Shown piece after piece: positions 1 to 7,657 of a stretch of DNA of 18,645 nucleotides. This stretch comes from Bacillota bacterium. Lineage in GTDB: Bacteria > Bacillota > Clostridia > Lachnospirales > Lachnospiraceae. The stretch's first letter is position 1. Every line of letters begins with the position of its first letter. Below the pieces are notes generated by a model, which did no database searches, was not told the origin of the DNA, and was given only the letters and a program-made list of their open reading frames with translations. The stretch is from NCBI GenBank assembly GCA_023414985.1, contig JAEZLY010000142.1, forward strand, positions 1 through 18,645, read 5' to 3'. Both the position numbers and the translations under genes were made by a program.

Positions 1-380
1 GCTTCCATCAGGGTTATTCCCTGTTCCGGTTTGAAGGTACCGTTCAAGTATCCATACATCCAACCCTTGCTGACAGCGGTCTTTATGTAAGGGGCTGCCC
101 AGTAGCTCTTTTTTACATCCTGAAAGAGGGACGAATGATTGGTCGGGACGATCAGATCTTTCTGATCCGACAGATTAACCAGCAGCTGAGCATACTGAGC
201 CCTGGTAATCTTGGTCGCAGTTGTCTTAATCTCACCCTTATCTGTCTTCATAATATTTAATGCACTCACTACTTTCTTTGCATTTCCTGATGCCGCCAGG
301 GCCGGGGTTGTCCCAGCCGCCGTAAGTGTCGCCGGCACCAGGAGAATGGTTGCTAACAGTAAAGCTATCACTTTTCGCAT
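1..380 (-). CDS. SLH-domain surface protein, N-terminal part (cut by window edge)
   Basis: The reading frame starts with ATG at 378-380, six bases after a GGAG Shine-Dalgarno core, and runs off the window at position 1, giving about 126 residues. Residues 1-30 form a signal peptide (MRK, a hydrophobic stretch, then AlaLeuAlaAla). Residues about 58-126 match an S-layer homology domain: ITRAQYAQLLVNL, then LFQDV, SYWAAPYIKTAVSKGW, and a Gly-Tyr/Gly-Thr-Phe-Pro-type end. SLH domains usually anchor exported proteins to pyruvylated secondary cell-wall polymer, so this is probably a cell-wall-attached or S-layer-associated protein. It sits directly downstream of the terminator that ends the exported-protein pair, so it probably has its own promoter. 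The effector domain, if there is one, lies outside the window. Confidence 0.85.
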   Translation of the reverse strand, partial: MRKVIALLLATILLVPATLTAAGTTPALAASGNAKKVVSALNIMKTDKGEIKTTATKITRAQYAQLLVNLSDQKDLIVPTNHSSLFQDVKKSYWAAPYIKTAVSKGWMYGYLNGTFKPEQGITLME

Positions 381-417
381 TTTCAGTCTCCTTCTACATG
401 AAAATTTATATATCATC

Positions 418-443
418 TACCATTTATGGTAATGGATAACCAT
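418..443. promoter_or_regulatory. overlapping dyads in the leader of the SLH gene
   Basis: Two overlapping inverted repeats lie 38-63 bases before the SLH start. One is TACCA/TGGTA around a TTTA centre (418-431). The other is ATGGT/ACCAT around an 8-base centre (426-443). The two share the ATGGT arm, so they could form alternative structures or an operator. The best promoter I can see nearby is weak: TTGTTC, 17 bases, TAAATG reading left. The functional role is inference. Confidence 0.3.
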
Positions 444-512
444 GAACAAATTGTGTATTAAATGTGATGGAATTTTGAGGTCTCTATAAACACAGGATAA
501 AATTTTAAAAGA

Positions 513-554
513 AAACCCCGAATTTCCAAACAGTTTGTTGGAAATTCGGGGTTT
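513..554 (-). terminator. Rho-independent terminator of the exported-protein pair
   Basis: A perfect 17-bp stem (513-529 with 538-554) with an 8-base loop and a CCCCG/CGGGG core is followed, reading left, by TTTTCTTTTAAAATTTT. It lies 33 bases past the stop codon at 588, so it ends leftward transcription. The other strand lacks a comparable T-run. Confidence 0.92.
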
Positions 555-587
555 ATGATGATTGATTTATTACTATTCTATAAAGGA

Positions 588-1835
588 TTAATAATGTACA
601 GTAAAGCTGTTGACAGCAGAAGCCAGTACGAGGGAAATATTCGAGTAGGTATTTTCATCCGTCCCCTTCTTTCTGACATAGATGGTACAACCTTCCGGAG
701 CGGCTGATGAGGTTAAGGTCATCAGTGCAGTGGAGCTTACCGATCTCCAGCTGGCTGTCTCTACACTAAAGTCTGCCTCTCCTCTGATTACCGTATACTC
801 ATATACATTTGAAGAGGACGCATTGTTAAATTGCATTACAAGCTTTCCGTTTAAGTAATAGTAGGTGACATCATAGGTGTTGCCGCCGATGGTGGGCGGA
901 GCAGCCTGGGCAGGAATCTTAAGCTTCTGGGTCTTTGAATAGGCGGAGGAGGTCGTAGCTTCCTTTCGGATGGAAAGGGTCACAGCTTTTGCTCCGTTTT
1001 CATAAAGGACTGACGGTGCAATATCTGTGAGAGATATGGTTCCGTCGCATTCCATCCACAAACCGCTGTCCGTATCATAATACTCCATCGTGGACGTGGT
1101 GTTCAGTGTAAGCCTGGAGGAATTTACCTTAACCGCGGGTGCCGATAACTGAGCAGGAATGGTAATGCCGATCTCAGTACTGGGACGTGAACCCACGTTC
1201 GCTGCTCCGCTACCCATAACCTGAGGAATACGAATGATGATCTTTGCACCTTTCAAGCGGAAACATTCTATCGTATCTTTAAAGGTTTGATAGGAGCCGG
1301 AGCTTTCCGTGAAGCTCACCTTATTCCAGTAATAATCAGCCGCATTTCTCCATTCAAAATAGTTGGCGTCGTCCATGGAAGTAAATGTAAATTCATTTTC
1401 GACCTTGTCATACTCCGCTGCAAAATCCGTATTCTGTGCAGGAAGAGAAATCTGTTTCACAGTCTTAGCAGAATCTCCTTTAAAATACAGAGTCACATCA
1501 CCGGTAGCTGATACCCAGGAGATATCCATGGAATAAGAGCTCGAAGTACTGTTGTAGGTCGCGTCCAGCTCCTCCCAATTTACATTATCGGTGGAATAAT
1601 ATACGATATCATTATTATTGTTATATACCTGTAAGGTCAGATTCTCATAATCGATCGTCCCAAAGGATACTGCAGTAGCCGTTGCCGCAGATGCTGTATA
1701 AACTTTCTCCTGCTCCTTAGGCTGAAAAGCCAGTATCCCAAAGAGGAACAGGATCGTCAGAAACAGGAAGCCGCCCTTCTTGATCATTTTGGTATGGTTA
1801 TGATTCAGAGTTGCTTTATTCTTTTTGTTCTTCAT
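588..1835 (-). CDS. exported Ser/Thr-rich beta-module protein (short paralog)
   Basis: This is a 415-residue protein of unrecognised function. I chose ATG 1833-1835 because GGAGGAG (1843-1849) lies seven bases upstream; the longer frame from 1883 places that ribosome site inside the coding region. Residues 1-21 are basic and 22-37 are hydrophobic (GGFLFLTILFLFGILAF), a signal peptide or anchor with possible cleavage near TASAATA. The rest reads as about four beta-rich modules of 80-100 residues. Each has a central Tyr/Trp pattern and ends in a Tyr/Ile-x-Arg strand, and the earlier ones are followed by Ile-Pro linkers. The whole protein aligns with the first 390 residues of the upstream gene: MDISWVS against MDISWIS, GSRPSTEIGITIP against GSRPSKEVAITIP, CTIYVRKK against CHIYVRKK. 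No LPXTG or SLH motif is present. The gap to the upstream stop is 34 bases, so the two genes are probably co-transcribed. Confidence 0.85.
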   Translation of the reverse strand: MKNKKNKATLNHNHTKMIKKGGFLFLTILFLFGILAFQPKEQEKVYTASAATATAVSFGTIDYENLTLQVYNNNNDIVYYSTDNVNWEELDATYNSTSSSYSMDISWVSATGDVTLYFKGDSAKTVKQISLPAQNTDFAAEYDKVENEFTFTSMDDANYFEWRNAADYYWNKVSFTESSGSYQTFKDTIECFRLKGAKIIIRIPQVMGSGAANVGSRPSTEIGITIPAQLSAPAVKVNSSRLTLNTTSTMEYYDTDSGLWMECDGTISLTDIAPSVLYENGAKAVTLSIRKEATTSSAYSKTQKLKIPAQAAPPTIGGNTYDVTYYYLNGKLVMQFNNASSSNVYEYTVIRGEADFSVETASWRSVSSTALMTLTSSAAPEGCTIYVRKKGTDENTYSNISLVLASAVNSFTVHY

Positions 1836-1869
1836 TTTCATTCTCCTCCGTTCTCCGTTCTCCATAAGC

Positions 1870-4230
1870 TTAATTAGTAGCATTCAGCAGTGTAAGCTTG
1901 CAGCCGGTTTTGATAGAGAAGCCATTGCTTAATGTAATCACTATATTATTCGTTGTTGTTGAATTCGTAGTAAGCTTATTAATCTTCGCATTTGACAGAT
2001 AAATTGTCGCCTTTCCGCCTGATATCTTCGCAGAACCGAAGATGGAGGTTCCTCCCCAAGTGACATCAGCCACACTTACGCCGTAGGAGGTTTTGAATAT
2101 GGACAGATCCAATGTGTAGGTAATTACTTCTTCTGTTACGGTCGTGCTGGTGCCATCGGAATTCTTTACCGTCGAGGTCTTTGTCTCCTGCAGGCTTCCT
2201 TCCGTAATGGACCAGGCGATCGGAGTGCCCTGTAATGTAGCCGTATCCATCAAGGTAATCGTAATCGCTTCATCCAGAACCTCACCGTTATTTAATGTAA
2301 TTTCCAGTGGAATTGCCGTATTCGTGATATCAATCAGCGAGGATTGTTCAAACTTGTTGACATTTACCGTAACTGTAGCAGTTGCAATCTTCTTGTTGTC
2401 TTCATTCGTATAAGAACCGTAGGTAACGGAATAATCACCATTGCTTAAGGATAAGGTATATCCATCCAGCTTCAGTGAACTGATGGCTGTATCTATCGCG
2501 GTGAAGGTATTTACTGCGGAAGGATCCGGTACCTGCTGCGTTCCTAAATCCAACTGGAATTTAAAGCTGGCATCATCGCTGGCATCATTGGATAAATATA
2601 CTCTGGCGAAGCTTGTCGCATATTCGTTTGTATCATCATCCGCAGGATTATTTACCTTAGTTGCGGGATACAGATAAAGCAGAACACCTGCAGTTGAGGT
2701 ACTTGTAATTACGTCGGAATTTGCCAGAGTCATCTTCGCATACAGCATCTGCTCCGTTGCTGTATCGATGCTGGAAGTCGAGGTTATCTTCGTGGTAATG
2801 ATGTATTGATCGTTCGTGCCTATACTGTCGGCATTCTTCACAACCGAACTCTTACAGGTTACCGTTCCTTTATTAATTCCGTAGGAATCTAAGAAGCTGA
2901 TAGAGGATACGGTGGTCTGTGTTGCACTATATAAGGTAAAGGTAAGATAGCTCGAGGTCTTTGCCTGTTTACAGACACCTGCCGTGGAAATCAGGGTTGT
3001 CAGGGAAGATGCCACAGGAGAAGCCGGATAGGTAACCCCGCTCGAACCTGAGATATCTGTTTCTAAAGATGCTAAGGCAAAATCGTCAGAGGTGGAAGCA
3101 TTCACAGACTTCTTTCTGACATAGATATGACAGCCGGTGGCAGCCGTATTCTTATTCAGGGATACTGCTGTACTTGAGGTAATTGCTGTCCAGACTGCCT
3201 TCTGGTAATTTATTTCCTTATCCTTCTCCACAATTGTATATTCGAAGGGTACGGTAGTACTTGCAGCCTTGACCTGTAAGGACATGGTTGTTGAGCTTGT
3301 ATAATTCAGCGTAATACCATAGGTATTCATATTCGGAGCACCCTCCTGTACAGGAATCTTTACAGTGGTAAGCTTTGATACCTGATTGGCACTGGTCGCA
3401 TTGGTTCTGAACTGCAGTGTTACTGCTGTCTGTGAAGATTCGGAACCGTATAATGCGCTTGGAGCAACATTCTTTAAAAGAAGATTCGAGGTTGAACTGA
3501 CTGTGGTCCAGTCCGTCGCCGTACCGTCACTGTTTAAAGTTCGGTACGCCATACCCTTTTTCACCGCTATCATAAATGCGGAACCATCCACTGTTATGGT
3601 AGGTGCCGATGCTTTTTTCGGAATTGTTATGGCTACTTCCTTACTTGGACGTGAGCCGATCGAGGATGCGGTTCCGTTCATCGGAGCAAGCCGGTAATAA
3701 ACGATTGCACCATTGGTGCACAGATGATTCATTTCAGTTGAGATCGTAGAAGTATTTACCACATTCCAGGTAGTACTTCCCTTCTTTCTCCATTCAATTG
3801 TTCGGGAACCGACATTACTGAAGGACATGGTTCCTTTCACTTTGTTATAGGTTGCTTTAAAATTAGTGATCTGTTTGGGCAAAATGACTGAGATTACTGA
3901 GGTAGAGGAATTACCCTTAAAGGTCAGAGTATAATTCTTTGTTACGGAGATCCAGGAGATATCCATGGTGATTGTATTGTCGGCGCTTATTTTACCCGGG
4001 ACTGCCTCCCAATTCTTCTTGTAGGAATCCGAGAAATACACCTCGGTATCCCCGCTGTTCAGCTGAAGTGTGATGGTACTGTTCTGGTAGTTGATTTCCT
4101 TTACGGAAATACTGGATGCCGCCTCGACGCGTTTGGATAATAATAAAGCAAATATCATCATCAAAAAAAGAGATGAAGTTAATCTCAAAATCCTGCGAAG
4201 CTGTGCCCTTTTGCTTTTGTCTACACGCAT
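1870..4230 (-). CDS. large exported Ser/Thr-rich beta-module protein
   Basis: This 786-residue protein has a typical signal peptide: a basic N-terminus, a hydrophobic core at residues 19-32, and likely cleavage around ValGluAla-Ala (35-38). AAGGA lies just upstream of the ATG at 4228-4230. Residues 44-122, 123-211, 212-300 and 301-390 look like four related beta-modules. They share aromatic and Trp positions; modules 2-4 carry a closing Phe/Tyr-x-Arg or Tyr-Val-Arg strand and the earlier ones end in an Ile-Pro linker. These four modules are paralogous to the downstream gene. Residues 400-786 have no counterpart there and are very rich in Ser/Thr/Asn, as in extracellular stalk or adhesin-like proteins. 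There is no catalytic motif, LPXTG or SLH domain, so how it is held at the surface is unclear. I do not recognise a named family; a surface structural or ligand-binding role is inference. Confidence 0.87.
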   Translation of the reverse strand: MRVDKSKRAQLRRILRLTSSLFLMMIFALLLSKRVEAASSISVKEINYQNSTITLQLNSGDTEVYFSDSYKKNWEAVPGKISADNTITMDISWISVTKNYTLTFKGNSSTSVISVILPKQITNFKATYNKVKGTMSFSNVGSRTIEWRKKGSTTWNVVNTSTISTEMNHLCTNGAIVYYRLAPMNGTASSIGSRPSKEVAITIPKKASAPTITVDGSAFMIAVKKGMAYRTLNSDGTATDWTTVSSTSNLLLKNVAPSALYGSESSQTAVTLQFRTNATSANQVSKLTTVKIPVQEGAPNMNTYGITLNYTSSTTMSLQVKAASTTVPFEYTIVEKDKEINYQKAVWTAITSSTAVSLNKNTAATGCHIYVRKKSVNASTSDDFALASLETDISGSSGVTYPASPVASSLTTLISTAGVCKQAKTSSYLTFTLYSATQTTVSSISFLDSYGINKGTVTCKSSVVKNADSIGTNDQYIITTKITSTSSIDTATEQMLYAKMTLANSDVITSTSTAGVLLYLYPATKVNNPADDDTNEYATSFARVYLSNDASDDASFKFQLDLGTQQVPDPSAVNTFTAIDTAISSLKLDGYTLSLSNGDYSVTYGSYTNEDNKKIATATVTVNVNKFEQSSLIDITNTAIPLEITLNNGEVLDEAITITLMDTATLQGTPIAWSITEGSLQETKTSTVKNSDGTSTTVTEEVITYTLDLSIFKTSYGVSVADVTWGGTSIFGSAKISGGKATIYLSNAKINKLTTNSTTTNNIVITLSNGFSIKTGCKLTLLNATN

Positions 4231-4334
4231 ATTTCTTCCTTAACCTTTCCTTAAGCCTTTGTAAAAGCCTTCTTTTTATGTGATATGAAATGTTTAACCT
4301 CCCTGTAGCCATACATATCCGTCTTATCTGCTTG

Positions 4335-4374
4335 TTTTCCTATTGCAGATCGTAACCTGCTGCTTTTCCTATTG
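4335..4374 (-). repeat. 11-bp direct repeat at the transcription start of the exported-protein pair
   Basis: The sequence CAATAGGAAAA (minus strand) occurs twice, at 4364-4374 and 4335-4345, spaced 29 bases start to start. The upstream copy overlaps the promoter -10 box. The second lies in the early leader. This could be a regulator site or a local duplication. Confidence 0.5.
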
Positions 4375-4399
4375 TAACGCAAATTCTGGAAAAACGCAA
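4371..4399 (-). promoter_or_regulatory. sigma-A-type promoter for the exported-protein pair
   Basis: Reading left, there is a -35 TTGCGT (4394-4399), a 17-base spacer and a -10 TACAAT (4371-4376). The predicted start is near 4364, giving a leader of roughly 130 bases before the ATG at 4230. I saw no match to known riboswitch cores in that leader. Confidence 0.65.
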
Positions 4400-4433
4400 A
4401 ACTGATTACATTTTTTCAAGAATAAGTCATCAT

Positions 4434-4487
4434 AGAAAAAGGATGCCATATAACATATCGGCAAAAACAAGCCGTAGTATGACATCC
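4434..4487 (-). terminator. probable terminator of the REC-GGDEF gene
   Basis: An interrupted stem pairs GGATG/CATCC, CATA/TATG and CGGC/GCCG between 4441 and 4487. Reading left, it is followed by TTTTTC. It begins 24 bases past the stop codon at 4512 and upstream of the next promoter. The stem has internal loops, so its strength is uncertain. Confidence 0.6.
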
Positions 4488-4511
4488 AATGGTAAAAAAA
4501 TGACTGTTAAT

Positions 4512-5390
4512 TTATGGCTGCCGAAAGTAATTCTTCATTTCCTCTTCCTTTTTCTTAACAGCGATCAGCTTGTCAATATGTTTGCCAAGGGATATAAGTA
4601 CCTCCCTGGGTTCCATTTCCACCATCGGATAAGTGATGGTAGCAATCGCAATCTTGAGTTCAGAAAGCTCAGGGTTATCCTTTACGACGAGCTCAAAGTA
4701 ATCCATGGTTTTATTCTGTATAAGATCAACATTTGCTGCAGTGCAATAGGGAAAGACACCGATGAAGGTCTGGGAACCATAGTATTCAAATACATCTGTT
4801 TCCCACAAATTCTTACGGATATCCGAATAGAACTGATCGATTGCCCGCAGGTATTTATTCTCCATGAATTCGCCTGCTTCACTGCTCAAATCATAGAGTG
4901 TACACATAAGTACGGTTATCTCATATTTTCCTTTTTGTGCTTTTAGAAATTCGGTCTTCAGATAATTCACAAGGCTGAAGCTGATATGTACTTCTTCCGA
5001 AACCAATTCCCTCTTAATTCTTAATGCAGCTAATATCTTCTCTTGAAGGATCACATCATCAAAGGGCTTCAGAATATAGTCGGCAGCACCCTCTGCCATA
5101 CACCGGATAAAGGGTTGTCTTTTATTATTTGCTGTAATGACGAAGACCGGAATATTTGGTTTTTTCTCCTTAATTCTCATTAAGGTCTCGAAGCCTGTAT
5201 TCAGATCATATCCGAGTTCCATGATGATCAACCGGACATTTCTTTCCTCCTCAGTCAGGATATTGAAGAGTTCATCGGAATTCGCCGCTTCATAGACGTG
5301 AATGGCACAGCCCTGAAGCAACCCGGCTATCCTGCGTCTCATGAGACTGACATCATCCATGATAATTATTGCATCTTCTCTTGCTCCCAT
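4512..5390 (-). CDS. degenerate receiver-GGDEF protein (pseudo-response regulator)
   Basis: This is a 292-residue protein with GGAGG seven bases before the ATG at 5390. Residues 7-125 form a receiver domain: acidic pair D12-D13, T86 in ValIleThrAla, and K108 in LeuLysProPhe. The position where the phospho-accepting Asp should sit, at the end of strand 3 (LIIMELG), is Glu58. Residues about 137-280 follow the layout of a GGDEF domain, but the signature loop reads Gly-Ser-Gln-Thr-Phe (205-209) instead of Gly-Gly-Asp-Glu-Phe, and the RxxD inhibitory site is replaced by WETD. Neither phosphorylation nor cyclic-di-GMP synthesis is therefore expected. It may act as a constitutively 'on' scaffold or a ligand sensor. 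It has its own promoter and terminator and lies just upstream of the exported-protein pair, so a role in controlling surface proteins is possible but unproven. Confidence 0.8.
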   Translation of the reverse strand: MGAREDAIIIMDDVSLMRRRIAGLLQGCAIHVYEAANSDELFNILTEEERNVRLIIMELGYDLNTGFETLMRIKEKKPNIPVFVITANNKRQPFIRCMAEGAADYILKPFDDVILQEKILAALRIKRELVSEEVHISFSLVNYLKTEFLKAQKGKYEITVLMCTLYDLSSEAGEFMENKYLRAIDQFYSDIRKNLWETDVFEYYGSQTFIGVFPYCTAANVDLIQNKTMDYFELVVKDNPELSELKIAIATITYPMVEMEPREVLISLGKHIDKLIAVKKKEEEMKNYFRQP

Positions 5391-5479
5391 TCCTGTTCCT
5401 CCAATAATAAATTATCCCTGGTAATTTATCCTGCGTCTCACTCCGGCCGCAGTCAGAACTTTTTACGTAATTTTTATCT

Positions 5480-5507
5480 ATTATACTATGAATTCCTGTA
5501 AATGCAA
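5480..5507 (-). promoter_or_regulatory. sigma-A-type promoter of the REC-GGDEF gene
   Basis: Reading left, there is a -35 TTGCAT (5502-5507), a 16-base spacer and a perfect -10 TATAAT (5480-5485). The predicted start near 5473 leaves a leader of about 80 bases. Confidence 0.75.
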
Positions 5508-5529
5508 TCGTACCAATTTCCTGTACCCC

Positions 5530-6081
5530 TTACAACTGAAGCTTGTTTCTGATTTTTCCCCAGATAGTTCCCTGAAAGTAACGGTAAGCCGCATCAAACA
5601 GAAATAATGCCACCTGTCCTCCCAGTATGAGTAATCCGAGAATCAGTCCTTTGATCTCCCCCGGGTAGATCAACTTTGGGAAAACCAGCAGCATCGGCAG
5701 AAACATCAGGTTAAAGATAAGATACTTTAATACCCAGTAAATCCTGGTTCTCAAGTCTGTCTGAGATGCGCTCTGCTTCTTCTGCAGATGAGACAGCAGG
5801 TCAAAGGTATATTCTATGATCAGTATATATAAGCCCATTGCTGCAAAAGTAATAATGTACAGCTTATTCGGAGCAAGCATCACGCTGACCAGGACTGCCG
5901 CAAGATAAAAACCTGCACCAATCCGTATATTGCTTTCTCTGATTGCGATTCCGACACCGAAGGAAGCCGCTGCCAATAAAAACAAAGTATTAAATTCAAA
6001 AACACCGCTAAGTATGACAAGAACAACTGTAACTGCCAGCAGCAGTCCCAGAAATGCAAGCTTTTTCGCATTTAGCAGCAT
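5530..6081 (-). CDS. polytopic membrane protein of the J-protein operon
   Basis: This is a 183-residue protein. The start is ATG 6079-6081, ten bases after GGAGGAG; an ATG 24 bases further up has no ribosome site and would put that GGAGGAG inside the gene. About six hydrophobic segments are visible, near residues 8-25, 28-47, 53-70, 73-93, 114-134 and 145-165, with a basic, Gln-rich loop between the fourth and fifth. The C-terminus is basic, so it probably faces the cytoplasm. I do not recognise the family; the packing of small hydrophobic helices recalls DUF2232- or S-component-like proteins, but only loosely. The start overlaps the end of the J-domain gene by 10 bases, and its ribosome site lies inside that gene, so translation is very likely coupled. 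No convincing terminator follows. Confidence 0.75.
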   Translation of the reverse strand: MLLNAKKLAFLGLLLAVTVVLVILSGVFEFNTLFLLAAASFGVGIAIRESNIRIGAGFYLAAVLVSVMLAPNKLYIITFAAMGLYILIIEYTFDLLSHLQKKQSASQTDLRTRIYWVLKYLIFNLMFLPMLLVFPKLIYPGEIKGLILGLLILGGQVALFLFDAAYRYFQGTIWGKIRNKLQL

Positions 6082-6716
6082 GAAATCAAATCTCCTCCCA
6101 TACATTCACATAAGGAATCGGCACACCAAAGATCGCAGCAAAGATTTCCGGCATTGTAGCCGCCGCCGTAGCCCGTGTTATTATAACGGGAGCCCTGATA
6201 TCTCTGGTTCTGCCATTGTAATTGATTATACAGATTTGTATATTCCGGATTATTCGGCTCCATATTCATTGCCTGCTGGATATGGTCCGCAGCCATGACA
6301 TTGTTGCCCAGCCCGGCATTGGCTGCAGCGCTGTAATAATACCATCTGGCAGTTCTGTTGGTGATTCCTGATAACACATTTAAAGCAGCACGGTACTGTC
6401 TGGCATTGATATAGCTTGCCGCTGCATTCAGCTCAGCGGGATCGCTTCCGCTGCCCCCATAGTAGGAGGAGCCACCTGTATAAGATCCATTTTGATAAGA
6501 AGAAGCAGAGCTGCTGTAGCCGTTCTCTCGTTCCTTCATAATCTGATCGTAAGCTTCCTGGACTTCCTTGAATTTTTCCTCCGCAAGTCCCGCCAGCGGA
6601 TTGTCAACATAGGAATCCGGATGGTATTTTCTGCTCAATTCTCTGTAAGCCTTCTTAACTTCTTCATTGGTTGCATTCGGTGATACATCAAGTACCTTAT
6701 ATGGATTTGTTATCAT
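6072..6716 (-). CDS. J-domain protein with TPR-like region and Cys-rich tail
   Basis: This is a 214-residue protein. I chose ATG 6714-6716, with AGGA eight bases upstream; the frame extends to 6809 but nothing there resembles a J-domain N-terminus. Residues 4-63 are a J domain with the His-Pro-Asp motif at 32-34, which stimulates Hsp70 (DnaK) ATPase. A Gly/Ser/Tyr-rich linker spans 66-92. Residues 93-167 form TPR-like helices ([26 protein letters not shown]). A second Gly/Tyr-rich stretch leads to a striking tail with seven Cys between residues 193 and 214, ending Cys-Cys, which could bind metal, carry lipid or sit at a membrane. There is no DnaJ zinc-finger or CTD, so it is a class C type J protein that probably recruits DnaK to a specific client, perhaps its operon neighbours. 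It overlaps the upstream gene by 20 bases and the downstream one by 10. Confidence 0.88.
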   Translation of the reverse strand: MITNPYKVLDVSPNATNEEVKKAYRELSRKYHPDSYVDNPLAGLAEEKFKEVQEAYDQIMKERENGYSSSASSYQNGSYTGGSSYYGGSGSDPAELNAAASYINARQYRAALNVLSGITNRTARWYYYSAAANAGLGNNVMAADHIQQAMNMEPNNPEYTNLYNQLQWQNQRYQGSRYNNTGYGGGYNAGNLCCDLWCADSLCECMGGDLISCC

Positions 6717-7554
6717 TGTCCTGTTCCTTCCTTTTGCTTCTCTCTTTTTGTATTGAATCAAATCTGGTCCATACACCGTCATATAGAATATTGTGAAGAA
6801 TATCTGCATCCAGCAGGCAGGGAAGCTTCTCGAACTCCCTGGTACATTCTGCCATCATCATTGTAAGATAATTACGTATTTCTTCGTCAAAGCCTTCCTT
6901 TTCCTCAATCTGACGGAAGGGATTATAACTGCCATGCTTCTTATCCTTCTCTAAATCATCATATGCATCCAGGATATAGATATACTTGCCGAGATAAAAT
7001 CCCATGCGCCGGAGCGTATCCTGCCATACATCCTCTCGATATAAGAATAGTTCTCCCATCAATTCGCCAAAGCAGCCGGAAACCACATCGATCTCTGTCT
7101 CCGCTCTTTGTTCACATTCCTGAAGCTTTAAGAGACTTTCCCGGATAACCCTGCATTGCCTCGGGTAGTGCTTCTCTATTCGTCGATAGGCCTTCTTCAA
7201 AGCACCGGCACCTGCCAAGCCGGCAATATTCTTCTCGTCCTTCCAATCATCCAGCAAGTGGTGATAAGTCAGTGCAATGTTCATATCCGCAACATATTCG
7301 GTAATTTCATTGACCAGAGTATCGTGCTTCTTCACCGGATGCACCAGACACCGGTTTTGCAGCTTTTTTGTCTCGGTTTCATAAAGCGAAGTCAGAAGCA
7401 GAATTAAAAAAGTCATATCATAGGACAGGGTCATCTGACCGAAACGGCCGAATTTATCCTTCAGTGTTTTACACAGTCCGCAATAATATGCTTTATATTT
7501 GTAGAAATCCTTCATCTTTAATTCCGGTTTGTATACATTCACATAGCCGAACAT
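6697..7554 (-). CDS. DUF5685 family protein
   Basis: This is a 285-residue protein. The start is ATG 7552-7554, with GGAG six bases upstream, giving the family-typical [14 protein letters not shown]-terminus; frames up to 7647 have no ribosome site. Conserved features are Cys25-x2-Cys28 in TyrTyrCysGlyLeuCys, a later Cys-Leu-Val-His (69-72), and mostly helical sequence. Two acidic clusters stand out: Asp102-Asp103-x2-Asp105/106 region in LLDDWKDE, and D196/D199-D200/D204 in [11 protein letters not shown]. Their spacing and surroundings recall the two aspartate-rich motifs of isoprenoid synthases, though I cannot assign an activity. It is the first gene of an overlapping operon with a J-domain protein and a membrane protein, which suggests the three act together. 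Confidence 0.82.
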   Translation of the reverse strand: MFGYVNVYKPELKMKDFYKYKAYYCGLCKTLKDKFGRFGQMTLSYDMTFLILLLTSLYETETKKLQNRCLVHPVKKHDTLVNEITEYVADMNIALTYHHLLDDWKDEKNIAGLAGAGALKKAYRRIEKHYPRQCRVIRESLLKLQECEQRAETEIDVVSGCFGELMGELFLYREDVWQDTLRRMGFYLGKYIYILDAYDDLEKDKKHGSYNPFRQIEEKEGFDEEIRNYLTMMMAECTREFEKLPCLLDADILHNILYDGVWTRFDSIQKERSKRKEQDNDNKSI

Positions 7555-7598
7555 GCTTGTCTCCGTCTTCTTCATCCGCTGAGATTGATAATTTTTAA

Positions 7599-7627
7599 AG
7601 TATATCACAGATTTCATATAAGTGAAA
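7599..7627 (-). promoter_or_regulatory. promoter of the DUF5685 operon with embedded dyad
   Basis: Reading left, there is an extended -10 TGATATACT (TATACT at 7599-7604), a 17-base spacer and a weak -35 TTTCAC (7622-7627). An inverted repeat ATTTCA/TGAAAT with a six-base centre (7611-7628) fills the spacer and could bind a regulator. Confidence 0.6.
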
Positions 7628-7657
7628 TGATTATGGCTAAAAATCACAGAATTTTAA

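Noticed and set aside
3992..4312. Alternative 106-residue frame over the start of the large exported-protein gene
   Set aside because: It is a basic, low-quality shadow frame; the signal-peptide protein in the other frame has a better start and promoter.
4231..4364. Riboswitch in the leader of the large exported-protein gene
   Set aside because: I saw no conserved aptamer core (cyclic-di-GMP, SAM, lysine or similar) and no terminator/antiterminator pair.
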